From positions 1,798,001 to 1,862,000 of the forward strand of contig JBBCGR010000003.1 of NCBI GenBank assembly GCA_037201625.1: a DNA stretch of 64,000 bases, read 5' to 3'. Positions 18,008-26,693 of the stretch are shown here, piece by piece. The notes beneath the pieces were generated by a model. The model saw only the letters and a program-made list of their open reading frames with translations, was not told the DNA's origin and searched no databases. The DNA is from JAMXLO01 sp037201625 (GTDB lineage Bacteria > Pseudomonadota > Alphaproteobacteria > Acetobacterales > Acetobacteraceae). The translations under genes and the position numbers were made by a program. Each line of letters begins with the position of its first letter. Position 1 is the stretch's first letter.

Positions 18008-18391
18008 TTACGGCATGTCCCAGTACGGACGGGTGCCGTAATAGTCATACACCCGGCGGCCCCAGGCCGGATCTTCCCAGCCCACGGTCTCGGAGTCGGT
18101 GTAGGAGGGCGCGCCCTCCAGCGTGCGGCGGTCGACGTCGACCACGTAGCCGCCCATCGCGGTGTCGTATTTCAGCTTCTCCCACGGCAGCGGATAGTGG
18201 CGATCTCCGATCCCGAGGAAGCCGCCGAAGCCAACCACCGCATAGGCGATCTTGCCGCTGACCTTGTCGATCATCACGTCCTCGACACTGCCGAGGCTCT
18301 CGCCGGCGGGATTGTAGATGTTGGTCCCCTCGACCTGGTCGGCGGCAATCAGCCGGCCGGACGTGTCGCTCGGATCATTGATGCTGGCCAT
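18008..18391 (-). CDS. PRC-barrel domain protein
   Basis: 127 residues, with one PRC-barrel domain (residues about 10-85: GRLIAADQVEGTNIYNPAGESLGSVEDVMIDK...AYAVVGFGGFLGIGDRHYPLPWEKLKYD) and a short aromatic-rich tail ending RRVYDYYGTRPYWDMP. The ATG at 18391 gives the usual N-terminus of alphaproteobacterial stand-alone PRC proteins. Role unknown; relatives are abundant, stress-linked small proteins. Ends at a strong intrinsic terminator. Confidence 0.88.
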   Translation of the reverse strand: MASINDPSDTSGRLIAADQVEGTNIYNPAGESLGSVEDVMIDKVSGKIAYAVVGFGGFLGIGDRHYPLPWEKLKYDTAMGGYVVDVDRRTLEGAPSYTDSETVGWEDPAWGRRVYDYYGTRPYWDMP

Positions 18392-18503
18392 GTTTGGTAC
18401 CTGTGGCGTTGTTGCGAGCCAGAGGAACGCCGCATGGCCGGGAAGGTTGCAACGCGCGGTCGCCTCGCGCGACGGCGTCGGGGCCACCCGCGCGCCCATG
18501 GGG

Positions 18504-18534
18504 AGTGCTTCGCTGACGCTCGCAATGACAGGGG
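18504..18534. repeat. Short AATGACAGGGG repeat, copy 1
   Basis: AGTGCTTCGCTGACGCTCGC followed by AATGACAGGGG; a second copy lies at 56522-56553. Resembles a short dispersed intergenic element common in alphaproteobacteria. Confidence 0.6.
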
Positions 18535-18573
18535 CGCGGCCGGGACGGCGGCCGTGCGCGCGCCTTGCCGCCA

Positions 18574-19941
18574 TCAGGCGGCGCACAGCGCCATCAGAGC
18601 GCGCAGGTCGGCAAGCTGCTCGAAGCGGCCAATCTCGCCCGCCAGATCACGCGACTTTGTGCCACCGAGGATCGGCTCCGCCAGCGACGTGAACTTCTCC
18701 GCGAGCCGCCTGCCCTGCTCCTGCACGTCGCTCGCCGGGATGCCGGAGTCATATGACGTCGACACGCGCCGCCCATCGGCGAGCACCACGTCCATCTCGG
18801 CCACCGTGTTCCGCCCGCCGGTCTGGAAGTCGAACTCCACCTTGTCGCGCAGCGCGATCAGCGTCGGATCGGCCGCGGTCGCCTCGGAGTAGCTGGCGAG
18901 GCCGCCGGTATCCACACCGGCCAGTGCCATCGCCGTGGTCAGCCGCAGGCTGAACTTCGCCTCCAGCCCGGTGCGCGGCGCGGGGATGTTGCACATCCGG
19001 TCGCAGCTTTCGTCCACCCGGATGCGGATGCCGGCGATCTGCTCCGGCGTCAGATCATGCAACTGCCGCAGCTTGCGCGCGGCCTCGATCGGCGCGTGCG
19101 TCATGTAGCAGGCGGCGTGGTACTTGAAGAGGTTGTTGCGCAGGTAGAAGCCGCCCGCCGGCGTCGCCAGCGCCTCGGCCGGATTGAAGTCGGGGCTGTG
19201 CGTGCGTGCGAAGCCCTGCGGGCATTCCAGCACGTCCGGCCGGCTGGTGAAGCCGCGCGCTGCCAGACGCGCCGACAGCAGGCCGTGATACGCCGCCTTG
19301 CCGGCATGCAGCGGCTTGCACATCGTGCCGAACATCGACTTCAGGCCCGCCGCCTGGGTCCCCGCAATGCCGAGGGCGGTGGCGAACCGGTCCGCGTCGA
19401 GCCCCAGCAGATGCGCGCACGCCGCGGCCGCGCCGAACGTGCCCAGCGTCCCGGTGGCATGGAAGCCCAGCACGTTGTAGTGGCCCGGCTGCAGCAACAG
19501 GCCAAGCCGGCACTGCAACTCATAGCCGGCGACGAACGCCGTCATCACGTCGCGGCCGGGACTGCCACGCTCCTCCGCCAGCGCCAGCAGCGCCGACAGC
19601 AGCACCACCGTCGGATGCCCGGTCATCGCCAGGTTCACATCGTCGAAATCGAGCGCATGCGACGCCGCACCGTTCACCATCGCCGCCGACAGCACCGGCA
19701 GGCGCCCCGCATGTCCGATCACCGTCGCTGCCGGCGTGCCGCCCTGCTCTTCCGCCTCCGCCAGCAGGATCGCGGTCAGGTCCTCCTGCGATCCGGGCAG
19801 CGTGCAGGCGACGTAGTCCATCACGCATTGCCGCGCGAGCGCCCGCACATCGTCCGGCAGGTCGGCAAAGGTCAGCGTCCGCGCCTGCTCGGCCAGCGCG
19901 CGCGTCAGGCCCTGGGCGGAGATGTCGGTGATCACGTTCAT
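18574..19941 (-). CDS. MmgE/PrpD family protein
   Basis: 455 residues, full length for the 2-methylcitrate dehydratase/cis-aconitate decarboxylase fold family. Landmarks: VMDYVACTLPGSQED near residue 42, NGAASHALDFDDV (about 90-103, the substrate pocket), GHPTVVLLSALLALAE, and GLKSMFGTMCKPLHAGKAAYHGLLSARLA (about 195-223). Likely a dehydratase or isomerase of an organic acid. The enoyl-CoA hydratase gene lies 24 bp upstream on the same strand, so they form a small catabolic operon. True methylcitrate dehydratase is not implied, as no prpB or prpC is nearby. Confidence 0.88.
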   Translation of the reverse strand: MNVITDISAQGLTRALAEQARTLTFADLPDDVRALARQCVMDYVACTLPGSQEDLTAILLAEAEEQGGTPAATVIGHAGRLPVLSAAMVNGAASHALDFDDVNLAMTGHPTVVLLSALLALAEERGSPGRDVMTAFVAGYELQCRLGLLLQPGHYNVLGFHATGTLGTFGAAAACAHLLGLDADRFATALGIAGTQAAGLKSMFGTMCKPLHAGKAAYHGLLSARLAARGFTSRPDVLECPQGFARTHSPDFNPAEALATPAGGFYLRNNLFKYHAACYMTHAPIEAARKLRQLHDLTPEQIAGIRIRVDESCDRMCNIPAPRTGLEAKFSLRLTTAMALAGVDTGGLASYSEATAADPTLIALRDKVEFDFQTGGRNTVAEMDVVLADGRRVSTSYDSGIPASDVQEQGRRLAEKFTSLAEPILGGTKSRDLAGEIGRFEQLADLRALMALCAA

Positions 19942-19965
19942 GTCGCTTCCTCCTGACTTGCTGGC

Positions 19966-20760
19966 TCAGCGGCCCTGGTAGACCGGCTTGCGCTTTTCGT
20001 TGAAGGCCCGGATGCCCTCGCGGCGATCCTCGGTCGGCACCATGCGGTTATACGCCTCGATCTCGAACATCATGCCGCTCGCGAGGTCCATGTTCAGTCC
20101 GTAATTCACCGACTGCTTGATCTGCCGCGTCGAGATCGGCGCGTTGCCGGCGATGGTGACGGCGGTGTCGAGCGCGTCGATCAGCAGTGCCTCCGGCGCG
20201 CAGAGGCGGTTCACCATGCCCCATTCCAGCGCCTGCTGCGCGGTGAACGGCTTGCCGGTCAGCATGATCTCCTTGGCCCGCCTTGCGCCCACCGCACGCG
20301 GCAGGTTCTGCGTGCCGCCGGCACCCGGCATGATCCCGAGCGTCACCTCGGTCAGCGCGAAGCGTGCGGTCTCGGCGGCATAGATGAAGTCGGCGCAGAG
20401 TGCGATCTCCATGCCGCCGGCATAGGCCGCGCCGTTCACCGCGGCGATCACCGGCACCGGGCAGGCGATGATCGCGCGAATGGCCCGCTCGAAGATCAGA
20501 TGCTGGTCCTGCCACTGCTGATCCGTCATGCCGAGCCGTTCCTTGAGGTCGCCGCCGGCACAGAACGCGCGCGTGCCGGCGCCGGTCAGCACGACGCAGC
20601 GCTGCTGATTGGGCGCGCCGCCGATCGCGTGGAACAGGTCCAGCAGGTCCAGCCCCATCTGGGTGTTCATGGCATTGGCGGAGTCGGGGCGGTTCAGCGT
20701 CACCAGCAGCGTGTGAGGCTGAGGCTCCGTTAGCAGCAGGGTCGCGTAGGTCTTCGCCAT
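19966..20760 (-). CDS. Enoyl-CoA hydratase/isomerase family protein
   Basis: 264-residue crotonase-fold enzyme. Oxyanion-hole segments FCAGGDLKE and VNGAAYAGGMEIALCAD are present; the catalytic Glu positions are filled (GGMEIAL and LTEVTLGIMPGAGGTQNL). That pattern supports a true hydratase. The C-terminus ends FNEKRKPVYQGR, as is usual. The ATG at 20760 begins MAKTYATLLLTEPQPH; the frame upstream is open but unrelated. Co-directional with the MmgE/PrpD gene. Confidence 0.9.
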   Translation of the reverse strand: MAKTYATLLLTEPQPHTLLVTLNRPDSANAMNTQMGLDLLDLFHAIGGAPNQQRCVVLTGAGTRAFCAGGDLKERLGMTDQQWQDQHLIFERAIRAIIACPVPVIAAVNGAAYAGGMEIALCADFIYAAETARFALTEVTLGIMPGAGGTQNLPRAVGARRAKEIMLTGKPFTAQQALEWGMVNRLCAPEALLIDALDTAVTIAGNAPISTRQIKQSVNYGLNMDLASGMMFEIEAYNRMVPTEDRREGIRAFNEKRKPVYQGR

Positions 20761-20848
20761 GGCTCCGGTCCGTTTCACGCGCGGCGGAGACTGCGCGAGG
20801 CGATCCGGTGAGGCAAGCCGCCGCGGCCTCCGCTCGCGATCCGCGCCA

Positions 20849-21073
20849 TTAGCATCGCCGGTCGAGGAAGGCATGGCCGCGCGCGGTGATCCGCACCATC
20901 GGCAGGCGGCCGATGCGAACCTGCTCGACGAGGCCTCGATCGTTGGCATCCTCCCACACCGGCAGGCGCGGACAGGAGGTGCGCCAGGCCTCCATGACCT
21001 CGTCATAGGGCCGCGCCTGGCGCGCGAGCCAGGCGAGCATGTCGCACAGCAGCGCATCGACGGTCTCCGACAT
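20849..21073 (-). CDS. Small conserved-looking protein of unknown function
   Basis: 74 residues, MSETVDALLCDMLAWLARQ... ending GHAFLDRRC. A perfect GGAGG lies 7 nt before the ATG at 21073. Composition is that of a small folded helical domain (RPYDEVMEAWRTSCPRLPVWEDA, then VRITARGHAFLD), possibly winged-helix-like. Not part of the enoyl-CoA hydratase although the frames can be read together. Function unknown. Confidence 0.75.
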   Translation of the reverse strand: MSETVDALLCDMLAWLARQARPYDEVMEAWRTSCPRLPVWEDANDRGLVEQVRIGRLPMVRITARGHAFLDRRC

Positions 21074-21240
21074 CGCCAATCCTCCCTCGCGGAAACCGGC
21101 CGACGATAGGCGACGGAGCGAGTGTCAGCCATCGGAATCCGGTGGGCCGGCCGGTGGCGTGACGGCGCAACATTGCAGTCTGGATCATCGGCGTCTCAGA
21201 ACGTCGATTGGCGTGACGATGGCGCATGGCGTGAGACGGG

Positions 21241-21912
21241 TCATGCCGCGACGCCGAGTGACGGCGGGTCGCAGGCGCGCAGCCTGGCGCCGGTGCCGTG
21301 CACGAGTGCGTGGACCAGCGCAGGCTCCGGCGGGCCGAAGTCGAGGCTGGCCGGCAGGCCGCCGGCCGCGCGGATTCGCCGCACCCGTTCCGGATAGAGT
21401 ACCGCATAGAAGTCCGCCTCGGCTGCGATGCCCTCCGGTGGCGGCTCGAGGCCGGCTTCCGGCAGCGATGACGGCACCGCGGCCGGTTCAGTGACGCCGG
21501 CAGGCTGTAACGGATAGCCGGCGCGTGGCAGGCCGTCGGGGTACGCTGCCGCCAGCGCCCGGTCGCGGAGAGTGTGCAGGCGGAGCAATCCTCGGAGGCC
21601 GGCATCGGACTGGCGCGCCATGGCGGCGGCCTGGGCGCGGCAGCGATACTGTGCGGCCGGATCGGCGGCGAGGCCGGCGAGGCGCAGGCTGTCGGCGGCG
21701 TGGGCATCCATGGCGACGATACGCGCCGCGAGTCGCGCCTCGAACTCATCGTCCGGCCGGAGGGCGGCGACGGCGTCCATGGCGCGCCGGTCGCGCTCGG
21801 CGCAGGCGTCCGGGTCGGTGTCCACCTGCTCGGGGAGCATGGAGCGCAGATAGGCGAAGGTCGCGCGGGCGTTGGGGGTGGCGTAGTCGGCGGCCGGCGG
21901 CTCGGGGGACAT
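21241..21912 (-). CDS. Hypothetical protein, 223 residues
   Basis: Not recognised by function. Helical, Ala- and Arg-rich; central segment EFEARLAARIVAMDAHAADSLRLAG...YRCRAQAAAMARQSDAGLRGLLRLHTLRDRA looks like two amphipathic helices that could dimerise. The C-terminal half is Pro-rich and variable. Codon bias is that of a real gene (third-position G/C). Cytoplasmic, no signal peptide. Flanked by gaps of about 170 bp on each side. Confidence 0.65.
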   Translation of the reverse strand: MSPEPPAADYATPNARATFAYLRSMLPEQVDTDPDACAERDRRAMDAVAALRPDDEFEARLAARIVAMDAHAADSLRLAGLAADPAAQYRCRAQAAAMARQSDAGLRGLLRLHTLRDRALAAAYPDGLPRAGYPLQPAGVTEPAAVPSSLPEAGLEPPPEGIAAEADFYAVLYPERVRRIRAAGGLPASLDFGPPEPALVHALVHGTGARLRACDPPSLGVAA

Positions 21913-22083
21913 GGCGGCGATTCCCGGGATGAGGAATCTGGGGACGTGGGTGTTAGTATGGGGGATTTCAATGTTAGTAGAGATGGCGGGGGGCGGCGGG
22001 GTTCCCGCCGTTCGGTCATGGAGTCGCTGGTCGCCGCCACGCAGTCCGGCATTCGATGCGGTCTCTCGGTTCTCAGCCGCTGC

Positions 22084-22827
22084 TCAGACCGCTCGAACTT
22101 CGGCAAGCCGCCTGATTGCGTACTCGTCGTCCCAGCAGACGGCGGCTTCCCATGCGGCCGATGCCTGGACGGCGATGTCATGCGCGCCGCTCTCCAGACC
22201 AGCGGCGTTGTGGGGCAGCACCAGGTCGAGGTCGGCGACATCGACGTGCGCCTCGTCCCAGTCGATCAGCGCGACCCGATTGGCGGTCATGCGGACGTTG
22301 TCAGGGTTATTGGGGTTGCCGTGGACGACGCAGGTCGGACGACCGATGAGCCGCGCCCACGCGGCCCGGCATCGGGCAACGCCCTCGGGCGGCATCGCGC
22401 CGAGGTCGATCTTCGTCCCGGTCTCGGCGCGCAACAGGTCGGTCGACGATCGCCAGCCTGGACGCTGCGGCCAGCCCTGGGTCAGCCGATGCAGCCCGCG
22501 GAGCGTGTCGGCCACGCGACGCCAGTCGGCCTCCGTCTCAGGCGGTCCGCCCTCCACGTATGTCATCACCACCAGACCGTCCGCGAACAGCCGTCCGTCC
22601 ATCGTCGGGATCGGCACCGGCACGCTCAGGCCTGCACGGTCGAGGTGGTGGAGGAGTGCGGCTTCCCACGCGAGATCGGCGGCGCTCCTGGCACCGAGGC
22701 GACCGACCGCACGATGCCCGCGGACGCGCACGCGCCACACGTCGTTCGCGACACCGCCGGCGAGCGGTTCGATGCGAGCGGCGTCATCCCCCCACTGCCC
22801 GAGTGCGTCCCATCCCACTGGCGACAT
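22084..22827 (-). CDS. Aminoglycoside phosphotransferase (APH)-fold protein with altered catalytic loop
   Basis: 247-residue kinase-like protein. GGVANDVWRVRV is the nucleotide-binding hairpin, MTYVEGGPP the hinge, and IDWDEAHVDVADLDL (Asp189/Asp191) the metal-binding DFD-equivalent. The catalytic loop reads VVHGNPNNPDN: where the family has HGD, Asn171 replaces the catalytic Asp, and one extra residue precedes the conserved Asn. The ATG at 22827 has a GGAGG 7 nt upstream. It may be inactive or act as a binding protein; a recent mutation or a sequencing error at that spot is also possible. Natural substrate unknown. Confidence 0.82.
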   Translation of the reverse strand: MSPVGWDALGQWGDDAARIEPLAGGVANDVWRVRVRGHRAVGRLGARSAADLAWEAALLHHLDRAGLSVPVPIPTMDGRLFADGLVVMTYVEGGPPETEADWRRVADTLRGLHRLTQGWPQRPGWRSSTDLLRAETGTKIDLGAMPPEGVARCRAAWARLIGRPTCVVHGNPNNPDNVRMTANRVALIDWDEAHVDVADLDLVLPHNAAGLESGAHDIAVQASAAWEAAVCWDDEYAIRRLAEVRAV

Positions 22828-22980
22828 CGTAAGCCTCCGGCATGGAACGCGTGTGGCACGCCCTCGCCGCTGCCAGGCGGCACGACTCCGACGCCGCCGC
22901 CGTTCAACTCTGGCGATGATCTCCATCAGGCTCGCTGCCTCTTGGTGGCGCTCATGCAGGCGCCGTTTATACCAAGTCTC

Positions 22981-23762
22981 AGTCAGCGGGACCTATCACG
23001 ACCACTATCGTCATGCCGTGGGCTTGGCCGCGGCATCCACGTCTTTTTCGGAGCGGTTGGAGAGAAGACATGGATGACCGGCCTGCGCCGGTCATGACGG
23101 TAGGAGTCCGGGTCATGCGTCCGGGTCATCACGGCTTGGTAGCAGTCAGCGGGACCTATCGCGACCACTATCGTCATGCCGTGGGCTTCCCCGCGGCATC
23201 CACGTCTTTTTCGGAGCGGTTGGAAAGAAGACATGGATGACCGGCCTGCGCCGGTCATGACGGTAGGAGTCCGGGTCATGCGTCCGGGTCATCACGGCTT
23301 GGTAGCAGTCAGCGGGACCTATCGCGACCACTATCGTCATGCCGTGGGCTTCCCCGCGGCATCCACGTCTTTTTCGGAGCGGTTGGAAAGAAGACATGGA
23401 TGACCGGCCTGCGCCGGTCATGACGGTAGGAGTCCGGGTCATGCGTCCGGGTCATCACGGCTTGGTAGCAGTCAGCGGGACCTATCGCGCCCACTATCGT
23501 CATGCCGTGGCTTGGCCGCGGCATCCACGTCTTTCGTCGGAGCGGTTGGAAAAAAGACATGGATGACCGGCCTGCGCCGGTCATGACGGTAGGAGTCCGG
23601 GTCATGCGTCCGGGTCATCACGGCTTGGTAGCAGTCAGCGGGACCTATCGCGACCACTATCGTCATGCCGTGGGCTTGGCCGCGGCATCCACGTCTTTCG
23701 TCGGAGCGGTTGGAAAAAAGACATGGATGACCGGCCTGCGCCGGTCATGACGGCAGGAGTCC
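22981..23762. repeat. Tandem array of 163-bp repeats (four full copies and one partial)
   Basis: Units begin AGTCAGCGGGACCTATC at 22981, 23144, 23307, 23470 and 23633, an exact 163-bp period. Each contains the dispersed palindrome: CGTCATGCCGTGG...GCATCCACGTCTTT, then AAGACATGGATGACCGG...CCGGTCATGACGG, and a CGGGTCATGCGTCCGGGTCATCACGG tail. Copies 2 and 3 share TTCCCC, while copies 1, 4 and 5 have TTGGCC; copies 4 and 5 share TTTCGTCGG. Copy-specific changes keep the length constant. Reading frames on both strands inside it repeat with the array and are not genes. No spacers differ between units, so it is not a CRISPR. Confidence 0.95.
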
Positions 23763-23848
23763 GAAGCTGTACGGGCGACAGGCGTCACCACTTTCGGCGA
23801 CGTGATGTCTGCCAGCGCTGCGTATCCACACGCCATGATCAGCCTCGG

Positions 23849-24466
23849 TCATTGCTGACCGGAACACGTCTGATCGATGTTTCCGACCTTCATCTCGTCA
23901 TCGAGCGCCGCATAGGTGGCCGCCAGCGAGTCCCGGTACGCCGCAAGTTCGGGCTCGATGGCCAATCTGGTCACCGCGCTGCGCTTCTCCTGGGCCGGTG
24001 CACTGGCCTCCAGAATACCGGCGACTTCCGGAGTCATCAGCCTGTGCCTTACGCGTTCCGCGAGTTGCCCAACCGCGGCCGCCTCGGCCTCGGCGTGGCC
24101 TTCATAATGCGTGACCGCAGCCGCGGAGAGGCACGGCCTGTCCGCGATCTCATGCGCGATTTCGATCCTCCGGCTGGACAGCGTCAGCCGCACGCGAACG
24201 GCCGAACATGTCGTGACCGCATCGTCCGGCTCGATCTGCACGACGAGGGCGAAACGTGACGCGTAGAACCCGAGCGGCCGGTGTGAGGTATCTCCCAGCA
24301 GGGCGTGCAGCGCGGCGATCTGCACGAGCGTCAGGTCGCGGGCCCTCACGGGCTGCTCGATCTGCACATCGACGCGGGGAGACGGCGGGCCCGGTATGGC
24401 GCAAGGCAAGGCCGGCTGTGCGGCGAACACCGCACCGGCGACCAGCCCCACGATCAATGTGCTCAT
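23849..24466 (-). CDS. Exported protein of unknown function linked to the metal ATPase
   Basis: 205 residues with a short signal peptide (cleavage likely after VFAAQ, about residue 17) and four cysteines (22, 87, 112, 201), two pairs that could form disulfides. VTHYEGHAEAEA (His120, His124) followed by a helix resembles the zinc-binding helix of periplasmic metallopeptidase-like families, but the HExxH Glu is shifted, so this is only a hint. It starts 7 bp after the P-type ATPase stop and must be co-transcribed with it, which suggests a role in periplasmic metal handling. Confidence 0.75.
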   Translation of the reverse strand: MSTLIVGLVAGAVFAAQPALPCAIPGPPSPRVDVQIEQPVRARDLTLVQIAALHALLGDTSHRPLGFYASRFALVVQIEPDDAVTTCSAVRVRLTLSSRRIEIAHEIADRPCLSAAAVTHYEGHAEAEAAAVGQLAERVRHRLMTPEVAGILEASAPAQEKRSAVTRLAIEPELAAYRDSLAATYAALDDEMKVGNIDQTCSGQQ

Positions 24467-24473
24467 GATGCCG

Positions 24474-26630
24474 TCAGATCGACCGGGGATTCAGAAGTCG
24501 CAATGCGTTGAGAGTGACGAGCACGGTAGCCCCCGTATCGGCAAGAATTGCCGGCCAAAGTCCTGTAATACCGAGAATCGTGGTCACGAGGAAGACCGCC
24601 TTGAGACCGATGGCGATGGTGATGTTCTGGTGGATGTTGCGCATCGTGCGGTTCGACAGCGCGACCAGCGCCGGCACATCGCGCACACGTCCGTGCAGCA
24701 CCGCCGCATCGGCCGTCTCGAGCGCCACGTCGGTGCCGCTGCCCATGGCGATCCCGACATCCGCCGCCGCAAGCGCCGGTGCGTCGTTGATCCCGTCCCC
24801 CACCTTGGCGACGATATGACCCTCGCGTTGCAGTTCCTGCACGATGCGCTGCTTGTCGGCCGGCAGCAGGTCCGCCCGCACCTCGATCCCGAGTTGCTCG
24901 CCCACTGCCTCCGCCGTGCGCCGGTTGTCGCCGGTGAGCATGATGGTGCGGATGCCGGCATCTGCGAGAAGTTTCAGGCCCTCCCTGGCATCAGTGCGCG
25001 GCTCGTCGCGCATGGCGATGACACCGGCGATCCTGCCATCGGCGACAAGCACGGCGACGGACTTGCCGGCTGCGTGCAATGCTTCGATCTGGGCCGTTTG
25101 ACCAGGCGTCGGTTCGGCACGTTCCGCCGCGGCAGCCAGCGAGCCAAGAAAGACCTCGATCCCTTCGACATGTGCGGTGACGCCTTTGCCGCCGAGCGCT
25201 TCGCCGCCTTCGGCCGGCGGGACGATGATGGTGTCCTGCGCGGCGCGCGCCAGGATCGCCGTCGCCAGCGGATGGCTGGAGCCGGTCTCGAGCGCCGCGG
25301 CAAGGCGCAGCACCGCTGGCCCGTCGCGATCGAAACCGATCACGTCCGTCACCTGCGGCCTGCCTTCCGTCAGCGTCCCCGTCTTGTCGAACGCGGCCAG
25401 GGTGATCCTGCCGATGGTTTCCAGCACCGCGCCGCCCTTGAGCAGGAGGCCGCGCCGCGCACCTGCCGAGAGCGAGGCGGCGATGGCGGCCGGCGTGGAG
25501 ATCACCAGCGCGCAGGGACACCCGATGAGCAGGATGGCAAGACCTTTGTATATCCACTCGTCCCAGGCGCCGGCCATGGCCAGCGGCGGGATCACGGCGA
25601 CGAGTGCCGCGACGCTGACCACGCCCGGCGTGTAATAGCGCGAGAAGCGATCGATGAACCGTTCGGTCGGCGCCTTGCTTTCCTGCGCCTCCTCGACCAG
25701 CTTCACCACACGCGCGATCGTGTTGTCGGATGCTGTCGTCGTCACACGAATCCGCAGCGCCCCGTCGCCATTGATCGTGCCGGCGAACACCGTGTCATCG
25801 GTCCGCTTGCGCCGCGGGGTGCTTTCGCCGGTGACCGGCGCCTCATTGATCGAGCTTTCGCCGGCGAGGATGGTGCCGTCCGCCGCGATGCGATCGCCGG
25901 GCCGCACAAGGATGACCGCGCCGATCGCCACAGAGTCCGCCGGCACTTCCGCCGTGCGGCCGTCGGTCTCCAGGAGCGCGGTCTTCGGCACGAGCGCGGC
26001 GAGGCCCTGGATGCTGGCGCGTGCCCGGCCCGCCGCTACCCCTTCCAGCAATTCCCCGATGAGGAACAGCAGCACGACCGCCGCCGCCTCTTCGGCCGCG
26101 CCGATGATGACCGCGCCGACCGCCGCGATCGTCATCAGCATTTCGATCGAGAACGGCGAGCCGGCGCGCGCCGCCATGAAGGCGCGCCTGGCGATCGGCA
26201 CGAGGCCGACCAGCATCGCCGCGACGAAGGCCCATGACCCGATGGCCGGCGCGAGCGTGCCGAAGCCGTAGGCGGCGAGAAGTGCGAGCGCCACGGCAAC
26301 GGTCAGCAGGGCCTTCGGCGATCGCCACCAGAGCGACCCTGCGGCCGGGCTGTGATCGTGACCATGCAGATCGCCGCTGCCGATATCCGAGGCGGCATCG
26401 TGCCGCGGCGATGTGCTTATGATCCGGTAGCCGAGATCCGTCACGGCCCGTTCCAGAAGCGCCGGATCGCTTTGGGCGTTCTGCCGAACGTTCATGGTGC
26501 CGGCGGTTGCGGAGACCGCGACATCCTCGATGCCCGGAAGCCGGCGCACGGCGGTGTCGATCTTGGCGGCGCATGCCGCACAATCCATGCCCTCGACCCG
26601 ATAGCGGGTGAGCGTCGCCATGTCTGCCAT
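24474..26630 (-). CDS. Heavy-metal-translocating P1B-type ATPase (Zn/Cd/Pb type)
   Basis: 718 residues. N-terminal HMA domain with GMDCAACAAK (the CxxC metal site), a His/Asp-rich stretch (residues about 80-95, GDLHGHDHSP), membrane segments, TGES actuator motif (PVTGEST), ion-path GCPCALVISTP (CPC), phosphorylation site DKTGTLTEG, and the hinge GDGINDAPALAAADVGIAMGSGTD. The CPC motif with this context and no CopA-like MxxSS favours divalent-ion export (ZntA/CadA group) over copper. Divergent from a MerR regulator whose operator lies in its promoter; the ribosome site AGGGA precedes the ATG at 26630. Confidence 0.93.
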   Translation of the reverse strand: MADMATLTRYRVEGMDCAACAAKIDTAVRRLPGIEDVAVSATAGTMNVRQNAQSDPALLERAVTDLGYRIISTSPRHDAASDIGSGDLHGHDHSPAAGSLWWRSPKALLTVAVALALLAAYGFGTLAPAIGSWAFVAAMLVGLVPIARRAFMAARAGSPFSIEMLMTIAAVGAVIIGAAEEAAAVVLLFLIGELLEGVAAGRARASIQGLAALVPKTALLETDGRTAEVPADSVAIGAVILVRPGDRIAADGTILAGESSINEAPVTGESTPRRKRTDDTVFAGTINGDGALRIRVTTTASDNTIARVVKLVEEAQESKAPTERFIDRFSRYYTPGVVSVAALVAVIPPLAMAGAWDEWIYKGLAILLIGCPCALVISTPAAIAASLSAGARRGLLLKGGAVLETIGRITLAAFDKTGTLTEGRPQVTDVIGFDRDGPAVLRLAAALETGSSHPLATAILARAAQDTIIVPPAEGGEALGGKGVTAHVEGIEVFLGSLAAAAERAEPTPGQTAQIEALHAAGKSVAVLVADGRIAGVIAMRDEPRTDAREGLKLLADAGIRTIMLTGDNRRTAEAVGEQLGIEVRADLLPADKQRIVQELQREGHIVAKVGDGINDAPALAAADVGIAMGSGTDVALETADAAVLHGRVRDVPALVALSNRTMRNIHQNITIAIGLKAVFLVTTILGITGLWPAILADTGATVLVTLNALRLLNPRSI

Positions 26631-26657
26631 CGGAATTCCCTTGAACCGCCGGAGGTG

Positions 26658-26688
26658 ACGCTACATCCTCTAGTGACTAGAGGAGCAA
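26658..26688 (-). promoter_or_regulatory. MerR-type promoter/operator of the metal ATPase gene
   Basis: On the minus strand a -35-like TTGCTC (26683-26688) and a -10-like TAGCGT (26658-26663) are separated by 19 bp, the overlong spacer that MerR regulators untwist. Between them sits CCTCTAGTGACTAGAGG (26667-26683), a perfect 7-bp inverted repeat with a 3-nt centre. The layout superimposes on known zntA/cadA-type promoters. The operator also overlaps the leader of the MerR gene itself, so that gene is probably autoregulated. Confidence 0.85.
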
Positions 26689-26693
26689 GCCCG

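Noticed and set aside
22983..23750. Series of 75-98 residue frames on both strands
   Set aside because: They recur with the 163-bp period and exist only because the repeat length is not a stop-producing multiple in any one frame; they have no ribosome sites or domain and begin in repeat sequence.
22981..23762. Possible CRISPR array
   Set aside because: Units are 163 bp, identical throughout except for point changes, with no unique spacers and no cas genes in the window.
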